Shown here piece by piece: positions 9,701 through 17,281 of a DNA stretch of 64,000 bases. Position 1 is the first letter of the stretch. Every line of letters begins with the position of its first letter. The notes under the pieces are model-generated. The model had not been told where the DNA came from. It saw nothing but the letters and a program-made list of their open reading frames with translations, and ran no database searches. A program made the position numbers and the translations under genes. The stretch comes from Phycisphaerales bacterium (lineage in GTDB: Bacteria; Planctomycetota; Phycisphaerae; Phycisphaerales; UBA1924): contig JAFIFZ010000015.1 in assembly GCA_020831775.1 (NCBI GenBank), positions 1 through 64,000 on the forward strand, read 5' to 3'.

Positions 9701-10419
9701 ACTGGTACCTCGAAGCGATCAAGCCGACCATCGGCTCAGACGACTCGCAGCGGGCGGTGCTGAGAAGCGTCTTCGACGCGATCCTGCGCCTGCTGCACCC
9801 GATCGCGCCGTTCATCACCGAGGCGATCTTCGAGCGGGTCAGCACGCTGCCCTCGCGCGAGGTCGCGGGCCTGACGCTCGCCGAGCCGGAGGTCGGCGGG
9901 CTGCTCTGCCGCGCCGGGTGGCCGGTTGTCAACGCCTCGCTGCTGGACCGGCAGGCCGAGGCGGACTTCGAGTTGATGCGCGGCATCGTCTCGGCCGTCC
10001 GCGAGGTCCGCGCCCAGCACAAGGTCGCGCCCAAGCGGGCGGTGACATTGCACCTGCCCAAGGAACTGCTCGACACGCTGGAGCGCACCGGCGCGACGGC
10101 GCTGGTCCGCACGCTCGCGAATGTCGGCGCCGTCACCGACAGCGAGCCCCCGGGGCCTTCGGTCGAGTGTCTCATCGAGGGACGCAACGCGCGCCTGAGC
10201 GATCTGGCCGACGAGGTCGACGCCGACGCGGAACGCGATCGCCTGCACAAACAGATCGCCGACCTTCGCAAGTCGATCGGTGCGCTGGAGGGCCGCCTGG
10301 CCAACCCGGGCTACGCCAACAAGGCGCCCGCCCACCTCGTGCAGCAGACGCGCGACCAGCTCGACGACGCCAAGGCGGAGCTGCACGCCGCCCAGAGCGC
10401 CCTGGAAAGACTCGGATGA
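6790..10419 (+). CDS. valS: Valyl-tRNA synthetase (unusually long)
   Basis: Class Ia synthetase that charges tRNA-Val. HIGH-type motif HLGH at residues 60-63, KMSKS at 836-840, editing domain in between, anticodon domain, and the C-terminal coiled-coil arm (LADEVDADAERDRLHKQIAD) diagnostic of ValRS. At 1209 aa it is far longer than the usual 880-950. Most of the excess lies between HIGH and KMSKS: a Ser/His/Asp-rich stretch near residues 480-515 and an insert of roughly 110 residues (about 667-780) between LSTMGWPG and FNPTSVL. The start at 6790 has GGAG at 6778-6781; an ATG at 6769 is also in frame, and one at 6808 lies close behind. The stop overlaps the next gene by ATGA. Confidence 0.95.
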   Translation: MTGPGEMPKTYSPEAHEGSIRERWEASGAFHADPARVLSGEKPAYAILIPPPNVTAALHLGHALNNTLQDILARAHRMKGFETLWMPGTDHAGIATQTVVDKRLQTDRKPALKEHKEMEARGEPGRERFIALVKAWKDQYEARITDQLKKMGCSCDWDRQRFTMDETCARAVREAFFRLFKDGLIYRGKRLVNWDPVSQTALADDEVEMKEVDGAFYYLRYPLFRVDAAAAGGLAPNACASMRNLPDDSYQPVTWSELAARGYPGADERPDDEPAWITVATTRPETYLGDTGVAIHPRDPRAKALDGLRAELPLVGRLVPIVRDDYVVLPADMAELAGVEIDPASEAKSKMATGFLKVTPAHDPNDWAIGERHKLEVVNVLAPDASVSDRHGWDREPRGEGGEVFLELSREEARKKVVDEFKARTIGNEPLLEKVTPNKHSVGHSYRSHAPIEPYLSDQWYVKVTDDRLRGEAQRALAREQRSDGSLQEFPETYPASSHSADHSNDSSGDGSMHFHPSRYAKTYETWHDNLRDWCISRQLWWGHRIPVWTRSRTQKLAPGATPLQEGFHEGLPTHLDFLDEEQNAAVEIRNFQSQRDDVQTDTIEICVPPDRADIEASLESHGFVQDPDVLDTWFSSALWPLSTMGWPGEGVPAIAPETIDPDDPGAIRSVWVKRVGSFRSFIGEENTRSGELIQRLLNFRDIDPARALKYQLFDASDLSTPLSDTNAIAEAEDLVCAVGVRRTGEFRTQNFGVMDIESWLGEHGFTRVQGSPEPGLLDAFNPTSVLCTAREIITLWVSRMTMFNRYFLAEGEKSGPIPFRDVFIHAMIQDGEGRKMSKSLGNGVDPLDIIHSHGADAMRFTLCQMTTQTQDVRMPVVKDPESGKNTSPKFDNGRNFCNKLWNASRFTMSMLGGDAPAGGRVEPASLSLADRWMLGRLASAIETVDRCLQSYEFSQYAQTVYDLVWRDFCDWYLEAIKPTIGSDDSQRAVLRSVFDAILRLLHPIAPFITEAIFERVSTLPSREVAGLTLAEPEVGGLLCRAGWPVVNASLLDRQAEADFELMRGIVSAVREVRAQHKVAPKRAVTLHLPKELLDTLERTGATALVRTLANVGAVTDSEPPGPSVECLIEGRNARLSDLADEVDADAERDRLHKQIADLRKSIGALEGRLANPGYANKAPAHLVQQTRDQLDDAKAELHAAQSALERLG

Positions 10420-11507
10420 GCCGCGACCGACCCCCGCTCCGTGCCCGAATCGGCGCCGCACTCCGCGTCGCGCCCGCGGCTTTGTGCGCCCTGGCGCTTC
10501 TTTCGTGCGCGGGCGAAAGCGAGCCGGGGCGGCTAGCGGCCAACGCCTCGCCCCCCGAGACGGTGCCCTTCGCCTTCGACCCGGTCGAGTCCGAAGAAGC
10601 GTGGACGCACTCGGGCATCCGGGGCAGGATGATCACGACCGCTGGCTACCGCATCTACACCACCGAGAGCAGCACGCTGCTGCTGCGGCGGATCCCGGTG
10701 TTTCTCGAGCTCGCGATGGAGCGGTACACCCAGATCAGCGGGCTCGACCGGCCGGACCGCCGCCTTGAGACCTATGTGCTGGCCAGCCGCCCGCAGTGGG
10801 CGGCGTTGACGCGACAGTTCACCGGCGAGCGGGCGTCGACCTACCTGCAGATCCGCGCCGGGGGATTCGCCGAGGGCGGGCGGGCGTTGCTGTTCGACAT
10901 CGGCTCGCGTGGAACCTTCGCCGTCGCGGCCCATGAGGGGTGGCACCAGTTCACCCAGTCGGTGCTGCGCAACCCGCTGCCGATCTGGCTGGAAGAAGGC
11001 CTCGGCGCGTACATGGAGGGGTACCGCTGGAACCCCCGATCGCCCGAGCAGCCGAACTTTCTGCCCTGGAGCAATGTCGAACGCTTCGACCGCCTGCGCG
11101 ATCTGGTCAGCGCCGGGCGGTTCGTGCCGCTCCCGGACCTCCTGGTCCGCCGGCCCCAGGACCTGCTGACGGCGTACTCCAACGAGGACGCGCTGGACTA
11201 CTACGCGCAGGTCTGGGCGCTGGCGCACATGTTCTTCGAGGGTGATAGCGGGCGCTACGCGCCGGGATTGCAACGGCTGATCGCCGACGCTTCAACGGGC
11301 GATCTCTACCGCGAGATCACTGAACGGTCCGGGCGGCGGGCGGCGCAGATCTACGCTTCACGCCGCACCGGCTCGACGGTCTTTGAGCTGTACTTCGACA
11401 GCGACCTCGACGGCGCCTCGCGTCTGTACGAGGCGTTCGTCGCCGAGATCGTCTCGACGGGCGGGCGCGACCGCATCGTCGCGGGCCAGTCGCCGATCGG
11501 ACGCTGA
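10416..11507 (+). CDS. Lipoprotein zinc metallopeptidase-like protein (DUF1570-type gluzincin)
   Basis: Exported 363-aa protein with a lipoprotein signal: basic N-terminus, hydrophobic stretch and lipobox LLSC. The centre holds a zincin helix HEGWH (HExxH) followed by the downstream Glu motif WLEEGLGAYMEG, which is the gluzincin arrangement of two His and one Glu ligand with the first Glu as general base. This pattern matches the DUF1570 family common in planctomycetes. It probably acts in the periplasm or on the outer membrane; the substrate is unknown. The start codon overlaps the valS stop (ATGA), so it is translationally coupled to a tRNA synthetase with no obvious functional link. A second HExxH protein of similar type is encoded at 52722-54098. 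Confidence 0.78.
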   Translation: MSRDRPPLRARIGAALRVAPAALCALALLSCAGESEPGRLAANASPPETVPFAFDPVESEEAWTHSGIRGRMITTAGYRIYTTESSTLLLRRIPVFLELAMERYTQISGLDRPDRRLETYVLASRPQWAALTRQFTGERASTYLQIRAGGFAEGGRALLFDIGSRGTFAVAAHEGWHQFTQSVLRNPLPIWLEEGLGAYMEGYRWNPRSPEQPNFLPWSNVERFDRLRDLVSAGRFVPLPDLLVRRPQDLLTAYSNEDALDYYAQVWALAHMFFEGDSGRYAPGLQRLIADASTGDLYREITERSGRRAAQIYASRRTGSTVFELYFDSDLDGASRLYEAFVAEIVSTGGRDRIVAGQSPIGR

Positions 11508-11538
11508 GGCACACCAGCGCCCGGCCCATCGGCGCACG

Positions 11539-11562
11539 AAAAAACCCCGGCCGGTGCCGGGG
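11539..11562 (-). terminator. Rho-independent terminator
   Basis: On the minus strand a GC stem (CCCCGGC at 11545-11551 with GCCGGGG at 11556-11562, 4-nt loop) is followed by six T (A-run 11539-11544 on plus). It ends the PEP-CTERM-like gene and lies just beyond the converging lipoprotein gene. Confidence 0.85.
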
Positions 11563-11587
11563 CTTTCGAGGTCGTGAAGAATCGTTT

Positions 11588-12463
11588 TCAGCGACGGCGG
11601 CGCACGGCGCAGAGGCCGGCGAGGCCGAAGAGGGCCGCGCCCGCCGGGGCGGGAACGATCGTGAAGAACTGCTGACCGGCGACCTGGTTCAGGTCGCGGA
11701 CATCGGCGCCGAGATTGCCCAGCCCGCCGACGCCGGCGAGGAACTGGTTGGACAAGAACCCGGCGTCGCCGCTGGTGATGAACGCGGTGACCTTCACCTC
11801 GCCCGAGAGCGAGCCGAAGAAGGCGGCCATATCGATCTCGAACTCCCAGCCGGTGTCGGCGGTCAGCGCGTCGGCGGCCGAGTCGCCGTCAACACCCAGA
11901 ACATTCGAGTTGTCCCAGCCGAAGCTGACACCGGCGCCGCCGGCGGCGTTGGCGATCGGCAGGTCGGCAGGTCCGCCGCCCGACCAGACGCTCTGGGCGG
12001 TCTTGTCGAGGAGGTTGAAGGCGTTGACACCGAAGAAGCCGCTGCCGACTTCGATGCGAAGGCCGTGGTTGGGCGCAAAGCCGGCGTCGAAGGTGAGGCC
12101 GGCCATGTTGTTGATCTCGTTGAACCCGCCGTCGACATTGTCGTTGGCCAGGACATTCTGACCGCCGGCCATCGAGTCGAAGAAGATCCAGAACTTGTTG
12201 AAGTTGCCTTCGAGGTTGCCGGTCATCGAGAGGCGGAGGGTGCCGCCGTCGATCACGCCCCATGCAGCGTTCAGCTCGCTGCCGCCGGCGGAGTCCTGCC
12301 CGCCGCCGGTCGCGTTGCCGAAGCCCGTCGGGGTGTCCTGAACGGTCAGCAGGGGCATGCCCCTTGCCGCCGCGTCGGCCGCGATGTTCTGGCCGTCGAG
12401 CAACTGTCCTGAAGCGACCCCGGCAAGGACCGCTACGACGCACACACCCATGCATTTGTGCAT
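11588..12463 (-). CDS. Exported protein with PEP-CTERM-like sorting tail
   Basis: Secreted 291-aa protein. The N-terminus has a signal peptide ending near ASGQ. The body is Gly/Asn/Asp rich and beta-strand-like, with no recognised catalytic motif. The C-terminus shows the tripartite exosortase signal: VPAP, a hydrophobic helix (GAALFGLAGLCAV) and RRRR. Such proteins are cleaved by an exosortase and delivered to the envelope or exopolysaccharide; no exosortase gene is in this window. The ATG at 12463 is preceded on the minus strand by AGGGAG with good spacing. It is a single-gene unit with its own terminator. Confidence 0.82.
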   Translation of the reverse strand: MHKCMGVCVVAVLAGVASGQLLDGQNIAADAAARGMPLLTVQDTPTGFGNATGGGQDSAGGSELNAAWGVIDGGTLRLSMTGNLEGNFNKFWIFFDSMAGGQNVLANDNVDGGFNEINNMAGLTFDAGFAPNHGLRIEVGSGFFGVNAFNLLDKTAQSVWSGGGPADLPIANAAGGAGVSFGWDNSNVLGVDGDSAADALTADTGWEFEIDMAAFFGSLSGEVKVTAFITSGDAGFLSNQFLAGVGGLGNLGADVRDLNQVAGQQFFTIVPAPAGAALFGLAGLCAVRRRR

Positions 12464-12676
12464 GTCTTGTCTCCCTCACATTGTCCGCTGCGATTGGTGT
12501 CTCTCTCCGCGTCGGAGGGCTCGCAGCACCCGATCCAACGCACGCCGCGACAGCGCGGCGACACACAATGCTACCACAACCGGGTGGTGCGTAAAAGCGG
12601 AATTTGATCACAAACAGATAACAATCAAACGGCTCGGGTTATCCGCGAGAGACCGGAGCCCGCTGTCGGTCTTGCT

Positions 12677-14662
12677 TCAGTTTCGGGAGAGCTCGGGGGT
12701 GTTGTCGGGCGGGACGCCCATGTAGCCCAGCGACCGCTCCAGCACCCGCCGAGCGACGGGGCCGGCGACCCAGGAGCCGTAGTGGCGGCGCTGGCGGACG
12801 CGGTCGGGGCCGGGGTCGTCGATGACGACCAGGACCGCGAGCCGGGGCTGTTCGAGCGGGGCCCCGGCGATGAAGCTGGAGTTGAACTGGCCCTCGAAGT
12901 ACGCCCTGGCCCATCGCGGACGCCGGTAGCCCTCGGGCGTCGGGGGAAGGGGGATGTTCGCGGTGCCGGACTTGCCGAACATGCGGTATTGCCAGCCGTC
13001 CTCGGGGCGGCCGGGGATCGGGACGCCCCGCTCCATGTTCTGGACGGTGCGTTCCATGGTTCGCCTTGCAAGCGTAGCGACATCGGCGTCGAGCACGCGT
13101 TCGACCACGATCGGGTCGGGGGCGCCGGGGCTTGCGCTCTCGGTCAGGCGGACGACTGGCAGGGTGCCCGCGAGATCGCCCGGACGGGCGAAAGCGCAGA
13201 ACGCGCGGACCATCTGGATCGGTGTCACCGCGACCTCGTACCCGAAGGCGACGGAGGTGTGGGTGTACTTGTTCCACCTCGACAGCGGGGTCATGATCCC
13301 CGGCGATTCGCCCGGCAGCCCGATGCCAGTGCGCTGGCCGAAACCGAAGCGACGCATCAGCCCGTGGAGCTGGCGGTCGCTCATCCGCTCGGAGGCTTTG
13401 ACCATCCCGATGTTCGATGAGTGGACGAGGACATCCGCCCAGGACATCTGGTCGCGTCGGGTGACATCCTCGATGCGCCTGCCGTAGGAGGTGCGCCAGC
13501 GCCCGCCGTGGGTCTGGAAGATCTCTTCGGGGTCGGCCAGGCCGAGCTCGGTGACGCCCGCCCAGACGAACGGCTTAAAGGTCGAGCCCGGCTCGTAGAC
13601 ATCCTCAACACAGCGGTTGCGCGCCATCGCTGGGTGCGGGACGCTCGCCCGCGGCATCGCGATGTAGCGTTGGCGCGACTCGGGGGCCTCGGGCTCTTCG
13701 GATCGGGGCGTGCCCGCGGGGACCCAGGGGTACTCGACCGCGTCTTCGACCTCACGCACGATGTCGACCATCGCCAGCACGCCGCCGGTGTAGGTGTCGA
13801 CGAGCACGAGCCTCCCGCCCGCGGCGTTCGCCAACTCGACCCCCTGCGACAACTCCTCGTAGGCGATGCGCTGCAGCTCGAGGTCGAGCGAGAGCCTGAC
13901 GGTGCGTCCGGACTCGCCGGGGCGCCAGCCCCGGGGGTGGACCCACATCGGCTTGTTATCGGCGTCTCGCACGAAGCGGATCGCCCCGTCGCGCTGGCGG
14001 AGCGAAGGCTCCAGCGCGTGCTCGGCGCCGAGGCGGCCCTCGTGCTCGAAGCCGACGAGCCCGACGATCGACGCGACAAACTCACCGCCGGGATAGACGC
14101 GGTCCTGGCGCCGCTCCAGATGCACACCTTTGAGCTCCAGCGCACGGACCCTGGCTTCTTGCTCGGGGGTGAGCAGGCCGTGGAAGGCGATGTAGCGGAT
14201 GGGCCGCGGCGCCCGTCCCTCGCTGGCGGCGACCTCGGCGCGGTCGTCATTAGCGAAGACGGCCCGCATCAGGCGTTCGCCGATCTCGTGGGCGGGGCGA
14301 TCGATCGCCTCGGACAGCTCGATGATGGTCCAGTCGAACTCCTCGGGCGTGTGCTCTCTCATGGCCCAAGGGTCGAGGAAGACGCGGAAGCCGGGCGTGC
14401 TCGTCGCCAGCACCCGCCCCCGCCGGTCGTGGATCTCGCCCCGCCAGGCGGGCACCGGGAGGCTGGCCTGGCGCTGCTGCACCGCCGAGGCGAGCTCGTC
14501 GCCCGGGGCGATCTGGAGCTGGCCGACGCGGAAGAGCAGCGCAAAGAGCACAAGCGCGATGCAGACCATCGACGAGACGCCGAAGAACGCCGTACGCCCG
14601 TGCAACCACGCCGGTCCGGCGTCGGGAGAGCTGTCGCCGGACTGTGGCTCCAGCCCGCTCAC
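12677..14662 (-). CDS. ftsI: Penicillin-binding protein, transpeptidase (FtsI/PBP2 type)
   Basis: Class B PBP that cross-links peptidoglycan on the periplasmic side. An N-terminal membrane helix (AFFGVSSMVCIALVLFALL) is followed by the PBP dimerisation domain and the transpeptidase domain with all three active-site motifs: STFK (nucleophile Ser360), SSN (Ser415) and KSGT (Lys564). 661 aa. The GTG start overlaps the stop of the ftsL-like gene (GTGA at 14659-14662). The order rsmH, LysM, ftsL-like, ftsI matches a division/cell-wall cluster, which favours FtsI over the elongation PBP2. Planctomycetes generally lack FtsZ, so the division role here is inferred from context. Confidence 0.9.
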   Translation of the reverse strand: MSGLEPQSGDSSPDAGPAWLHGRTAFFGVSSMVCIALVLFALLFRVGQLQIAPGDELASAVQQRQASLPVPAWRGEIHDRRGRVLATSTPGFRVFLDPWAMREHTPEEFDWTIIELSEAIDRPAHEIGERLMRAVFANDDRAEVAASEGRAPRPIRYIAFHGLLTPEQEARVRALELKGVHLERRQDRVYPGGEFVASIVGLVGFEHEGRLGAEHALEPSLRQRDGAIRFVRDADNKPMWVHPRGWRPGESGRTVRLSLDLELQRIAYEELSQGVELANAAGGRLVLVDTYTGGVLAMVDIVREVEDAVEYPWVPAGTPRSEEPEAPESRQRYIAMPRASVPHPAMARNRCVEDVYEPGSTFKPFVWAGVTELGLADPEEIFQTHGGRWRTSYGRRIEDVTRRDQMSWADVLVHSSNIGMVKASERMSDRQLHGLMRRFGFGQRTGIGLPGESPGIMTPLSRWNKYTHTSVAFGYEVAVTPIQMVRAFCAFARPGDLAGTLPVVRLTESASPGAPDPIVVERVLDADVATLARRTMERTVQNMERGVPIPGRPEDGWQYRMFGKSGTANIPLPPTPEGYRRPRWARAYFEGQFNSSFIAGAPLEQPRLAVLVVIDDPGPDRVRQRRHYGSWVAGPVARRVLERSLGYMGVPPDNTPELSRN

Positions 14663-14946
14663 AGCGCCGGGTCCTCGGCGGTGTCACGATCGGGCTTGGC
14701 TGGCGTGGCGGACCTGACGATCGGGCGCACCGGGCCGAGGGTTTCGACCTTCGAGGCGACGAGTTCGGGGCGGGTCTTCTCGGCGATCTTCGCCCGAAGG
14801 CGGGTGAGTTCGTCGTCGAGCTCTTGGACCTGCAGACGCGTGGCGGTCATCTCGTGGGCGATCTGGATGTGCTGCTGGCGCACCGCGAGCACCCCCGCCC
14901 CGATGAGCGCCATCCCGAAGATCAGCATGAGCAACTTGGCCAGCAC
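14659..14946 (-). CDS. FtsL-like bitopic membrane protein
   Basis: Small 95-aa protein with one N-terminal transmembrane helix (LLMLIFGMALIGAGVLAV) followed by a short coiled coil (about residues 25-60). This is the size and topology of the divisome protein FtsL, and its place directly before ftsI in a cluster with rsmH is the classical position of ftsL. Sequence conservation of FtsL is very low, so the call rests on topology and position. The start is GTG at 14946; an in-frame ATG six codons later would also keep the membrane helix. It overlaps ftsI by 4 bp, implying coupled translation. Confidence 0.72.
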   Translation of the reverse strand: MLAKLLMLIFGMALIGAGVLAVRQQHIQIAHEMTATRLQVQELDDELTRLRAKIAEKTRPELVASKVETLGPVRPIVRSATPAKPDRDTAEDPAL

Positions 14947-14974
14947 GCGCCCGTTCGCCTCCCGTCGTTGCGTG

Positions 14975-16123
14975 TCAGTTGCCGGGCAGGCGGATGGTCA
15001 TGCCCACGCGGATCATGTCCGCGTCGTCGAGCACGCCGCGGTTGAGGTCCAAGATCTCCTGCATCCGCGAGACGGTGCCGAGCTCCCGCGAAGCGATACG
15101 GCTCAGCGAGTCGCCCTCGCGGACGGTGTAGCTCCGCGTGCCGCTGGTCGCCGGGGGGGGTGACTGCGTCTGCGTGCTGTGACCCGAAGCCGAAGCCGCG
15201 GCCCGACCGGGCAGACGGATCTGCATGCCGACCGTCACGCCCCCGTCGCCCGGGATGACATCGGTATTGGCGTTGAGGATCTCGCGCCAGCGCCCGCCGT
15301 CGCCGAGCTCGCGCTGGGCGATCCGCCAGAGGGTGTCGCCTTCGACGACGGTGTACCGGCGTCCCCAGCTCTCCTGCCCCGCCTCGGCCCGACGCTGGGT
15401 CTGGGCTTGGGCTTGGGTCTGGCTCGGCTGGGTGCGGGTCTCGGGCTCCGTCCTCGCGGCCGTTTCCGTCGCCGGGGCGGCCCTCGGGATGACCAGTCGC
15501 ATGCCGACACCGATCGCCCCGTCGGCGTTGACCTGCGAGGCGTTGGCCCGCTGGATGTCGCGCCATCGGGCGGCGCTGCCGAGGTGGCGTTGTGCGATCT
15601 CGCCGAGCGTTTCCCCGGCGGTCACGATGTGCAGGATCGGGGGCCCGTCCTCGACCGGGGGGCTGGCCCGCCTCTCCTCGGAGGACTCGGGGCGGGCGCG
15701 GTCCGGATCGGGCTCGCGCTGGACAATGCGGGGCTGCTCGGCGTCAGGCGCAGGGCGAGACGCGCCTCGCTCGGGCTCGCGGCGTTGGGTTGCTTCCTCG
15801 TTGGAAGGCTGCGATCGCGTCACGCCGACCAGCGGCGCAGGTCCGGCATCGAGCGTCGTGGACGACCCGCCACGGCTGAGCGGGGGAGGCTCGGCCATCG
15901 CGCGCCGGCCCGACTCGAGCGGGGGCATCACGATCGGGGGCGCCAAAGCGGCGTCGCCGGCGGTGAGGTCCGCCAGTTCGTCCCGTCCGTCGTCTGAAAG
16001 GTGATCGCTCACCAGCACCCCGACCACGAGGATCGCGATGAAGCCGATGAGTAACGCGAGCTTGGTTTCCCGGTCCACGATGCGGCGTCCCTGCCTGCCG
16101 GTGGATGGCATCTGAAGGTTCAT
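14975..16123 (-). CDS. Membrane-anchored protein with three LysM domains
   Basis: 382-aa protein. One membrane helix lies at residues 21-39, then a disordered Pro/Glu/Arg-rich linker (about 50-160), then three LysM modules at about 163-213, 255-306 and 331-380, joined by Gln/Thr/Pro-rich spacers. LysM modules bind N-acetylglucosamine in peptidoglycan or chitin-like glycans, so this protein probably tethers the inner membrane to the cell wall. No catalytic domain is visible. It lies between rsmH and the ftsL-like gene, 28 nt before the latter. ATG 16123 has GAAGGGG upstream; the open frame continues far 5' but that part is antisense to rsmH and sppA. Confidence 0.85.
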   Translation of the reverse strand: MNLQMPSTGRQGRRIVDRETKLALLIGFIAILVVGVLVSDHLSDDGRDELADLTAGDAALAPPIVMPPLESGRRAMAEPPPLSRGGSSTTLDAGPAPLVGVTRSQPSNEEATQRREPERGASRPAPDAEQPRIVQREPDPDRARPESSEERRASPPVEDGPPILHIVTAGETLGEIAQRHLGSAARWRDIQRANASQVNADGAIGVGMRLVIPRAAPATETAARTEPETRTQPSQTQAQAQTQRRAEAGQESWGRRYTVVEGDTLWRIAQRELGDGGRWREILNANTDVIPGDGGVTVGMQIRLPGRAAASASGHSTQTQSPPPATSGTRSYTVREGDSLSRIASRELGTVSRMQEILDLNRGVLDDADMIRVGMTIRLPGN

Positions 16124-16224
16124 GGCTTGGCCCCTTCGGTCCGGCCCTGGACTCCGGGGTACCCGCCTCTTGCTCTCAATCACGACTGTGTATGGATCGG
16201 ACAGATGCCCGCTCCGGCCTGATT

Positions 16225-17226
16225 CTACAGCGAGGATCCCTCTCCCGCTGCACCCGACATCCCTGCCGCAAGCCGTAAACCGCGGAGTTTCGCCGATCTC
16301 GACCTCGGGTTCCGCTCGACTTCGCCTTCCGAAGGCCGGACCACGCCCCGCGCGATCTCCTCGGCCAGCCCCCGCGAGACCAACTCGGCGAACGCCCGCT
16401 TGACGGGCCGGTCCTCCAGCGAGTGGAACGAGATCACCGCGACCCTCGCCCCGGGCGAGAGCCAGCCCACCGCGCCCCCCACCGCCGCGGGCGCACGGGA
16501 GATCGCGCTCAGCAGCGATTCCAGACTCCCCAACTCGTCGTTGACGGCGATGCGGATCGCCTGGAAGGTTTTCGTGGCCGGGTCGATGCTCTTTCCGGAT
16601 CGCCTGCCCCGCTCCGGTCGTCCGCCCCCCAAGGCCTCCCGGACGATGGCGGCGAGGTCGGCCGTGGTGCTGACCCGCTCTTCGGCTCTGGCTCTGACGA
16701 TCGCCGCGGCAATGCGTCTGGCCGACCGCTCCTCCCCGTAGCGGAAGATCAGGTCCGCCAGTTCGCGTTCGGGCCACGAGTTGACGATCTCCTCGGCGGT
16801 GATCTCGGCCGACCGGTCGAGGCGCATGTCCAGCGGCCCTCCGGATCGAAAGCTCATCCCCCGCTCCGGATCGTCCATCTGGCTGGAGGCAAAGCCGAGG
16901 TCGGCCAGCAGCATGTCCGCCGCGATGCCCCGCTCGCCGAGGGTTCTGGGCAGGTCGGCAAAGTTGGCCCTGAGGGCGAGGATCGTCGGGCAGGGCAAGC
17001 CCGCTTCGGCGCAGTCGGCCCGCACCCGGGCCTCGGCCTTGGTCAGATTCTCGGGATCGAGGTCGTTGAGCACGAGCGTGCCGCCCGCCCCGAGCCGCTG
17101 AGCGACCGCGGAGGCGTGACCGCCCAGGCCGGCCGTGGCGTCGGCGAAGACCTCGCCCTCGCGCGGATCGAGCATCGCGAGCGTCTCGTCGAGCAGCACC
17201 GGGATGTGCGAGGGTCGGTCGGGCAC
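16225..17226 (-). CDS. rsmH: 16S rRNA (cytosine1402-N4)-methyltransferase
   Basis: RsmH (MraW) methylates C1402 in the 16S rRNA decoding centre using S-adenosylmethionine and is a standard member of the dcw cluster. Visible signatures: N-terminal HIPVLLDE, SAM-binding DATAGLGGHA, the SSQMDDPERGMSF loop, ISFHSLEDRPVKRAF and the terminal NPRSRSAKLR. 333 aa is near the family's usual length. The start is GTG 17226 (VPDRPSHIPV); further upstream sequence is not conserved and would overlap sppA. It is divergent from sppA (55 bp between starts), and the LysM gene follows after about 100 bp. Confidence 0.95.
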   Translation of the reverse strand: MPDRPSHIPVLLDETLAMLDPREGEVFADATAGLGGHASAVAQRLGAGGTLVLNDLDPENLTKAEARVRADCAEAGLPCPTILALRANFADLPRTLGERGIAADMLLADLGFASSQMDDPERGMSFRSGGPLDMRLDRSAEITAEEIVNSWPERELADLIFRYGEERSARRIAAAIVRARAEERVSTTADLAAIVREALGGGRPERGRRSGKSIDPATKTFQAIRIAVNDELGSLESLLSAISRAPAAVGGAVGWLSPGARVAVISFHSLEDRPVKRAFAELVSRGLAEEIARGVVRPSEGEVERNPRSRSAKLRGLRLAAGMSGAAGEGSSL

Positions 17227-17281
17227 GCCGAGAGCGTATCGCCCCGTCGCCCGCGAACACGGGGCGAAATAGACTCGACGC

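Noticed and set aside
13421-15163. Long open frame on the plus strand opposite ftsI and the ftsL-like gene
   Set aside because: Antisense to well-supported genes, Gly/Arg/Asp-rich composition typical of GC-rich shadow frames, no recognisable motif.
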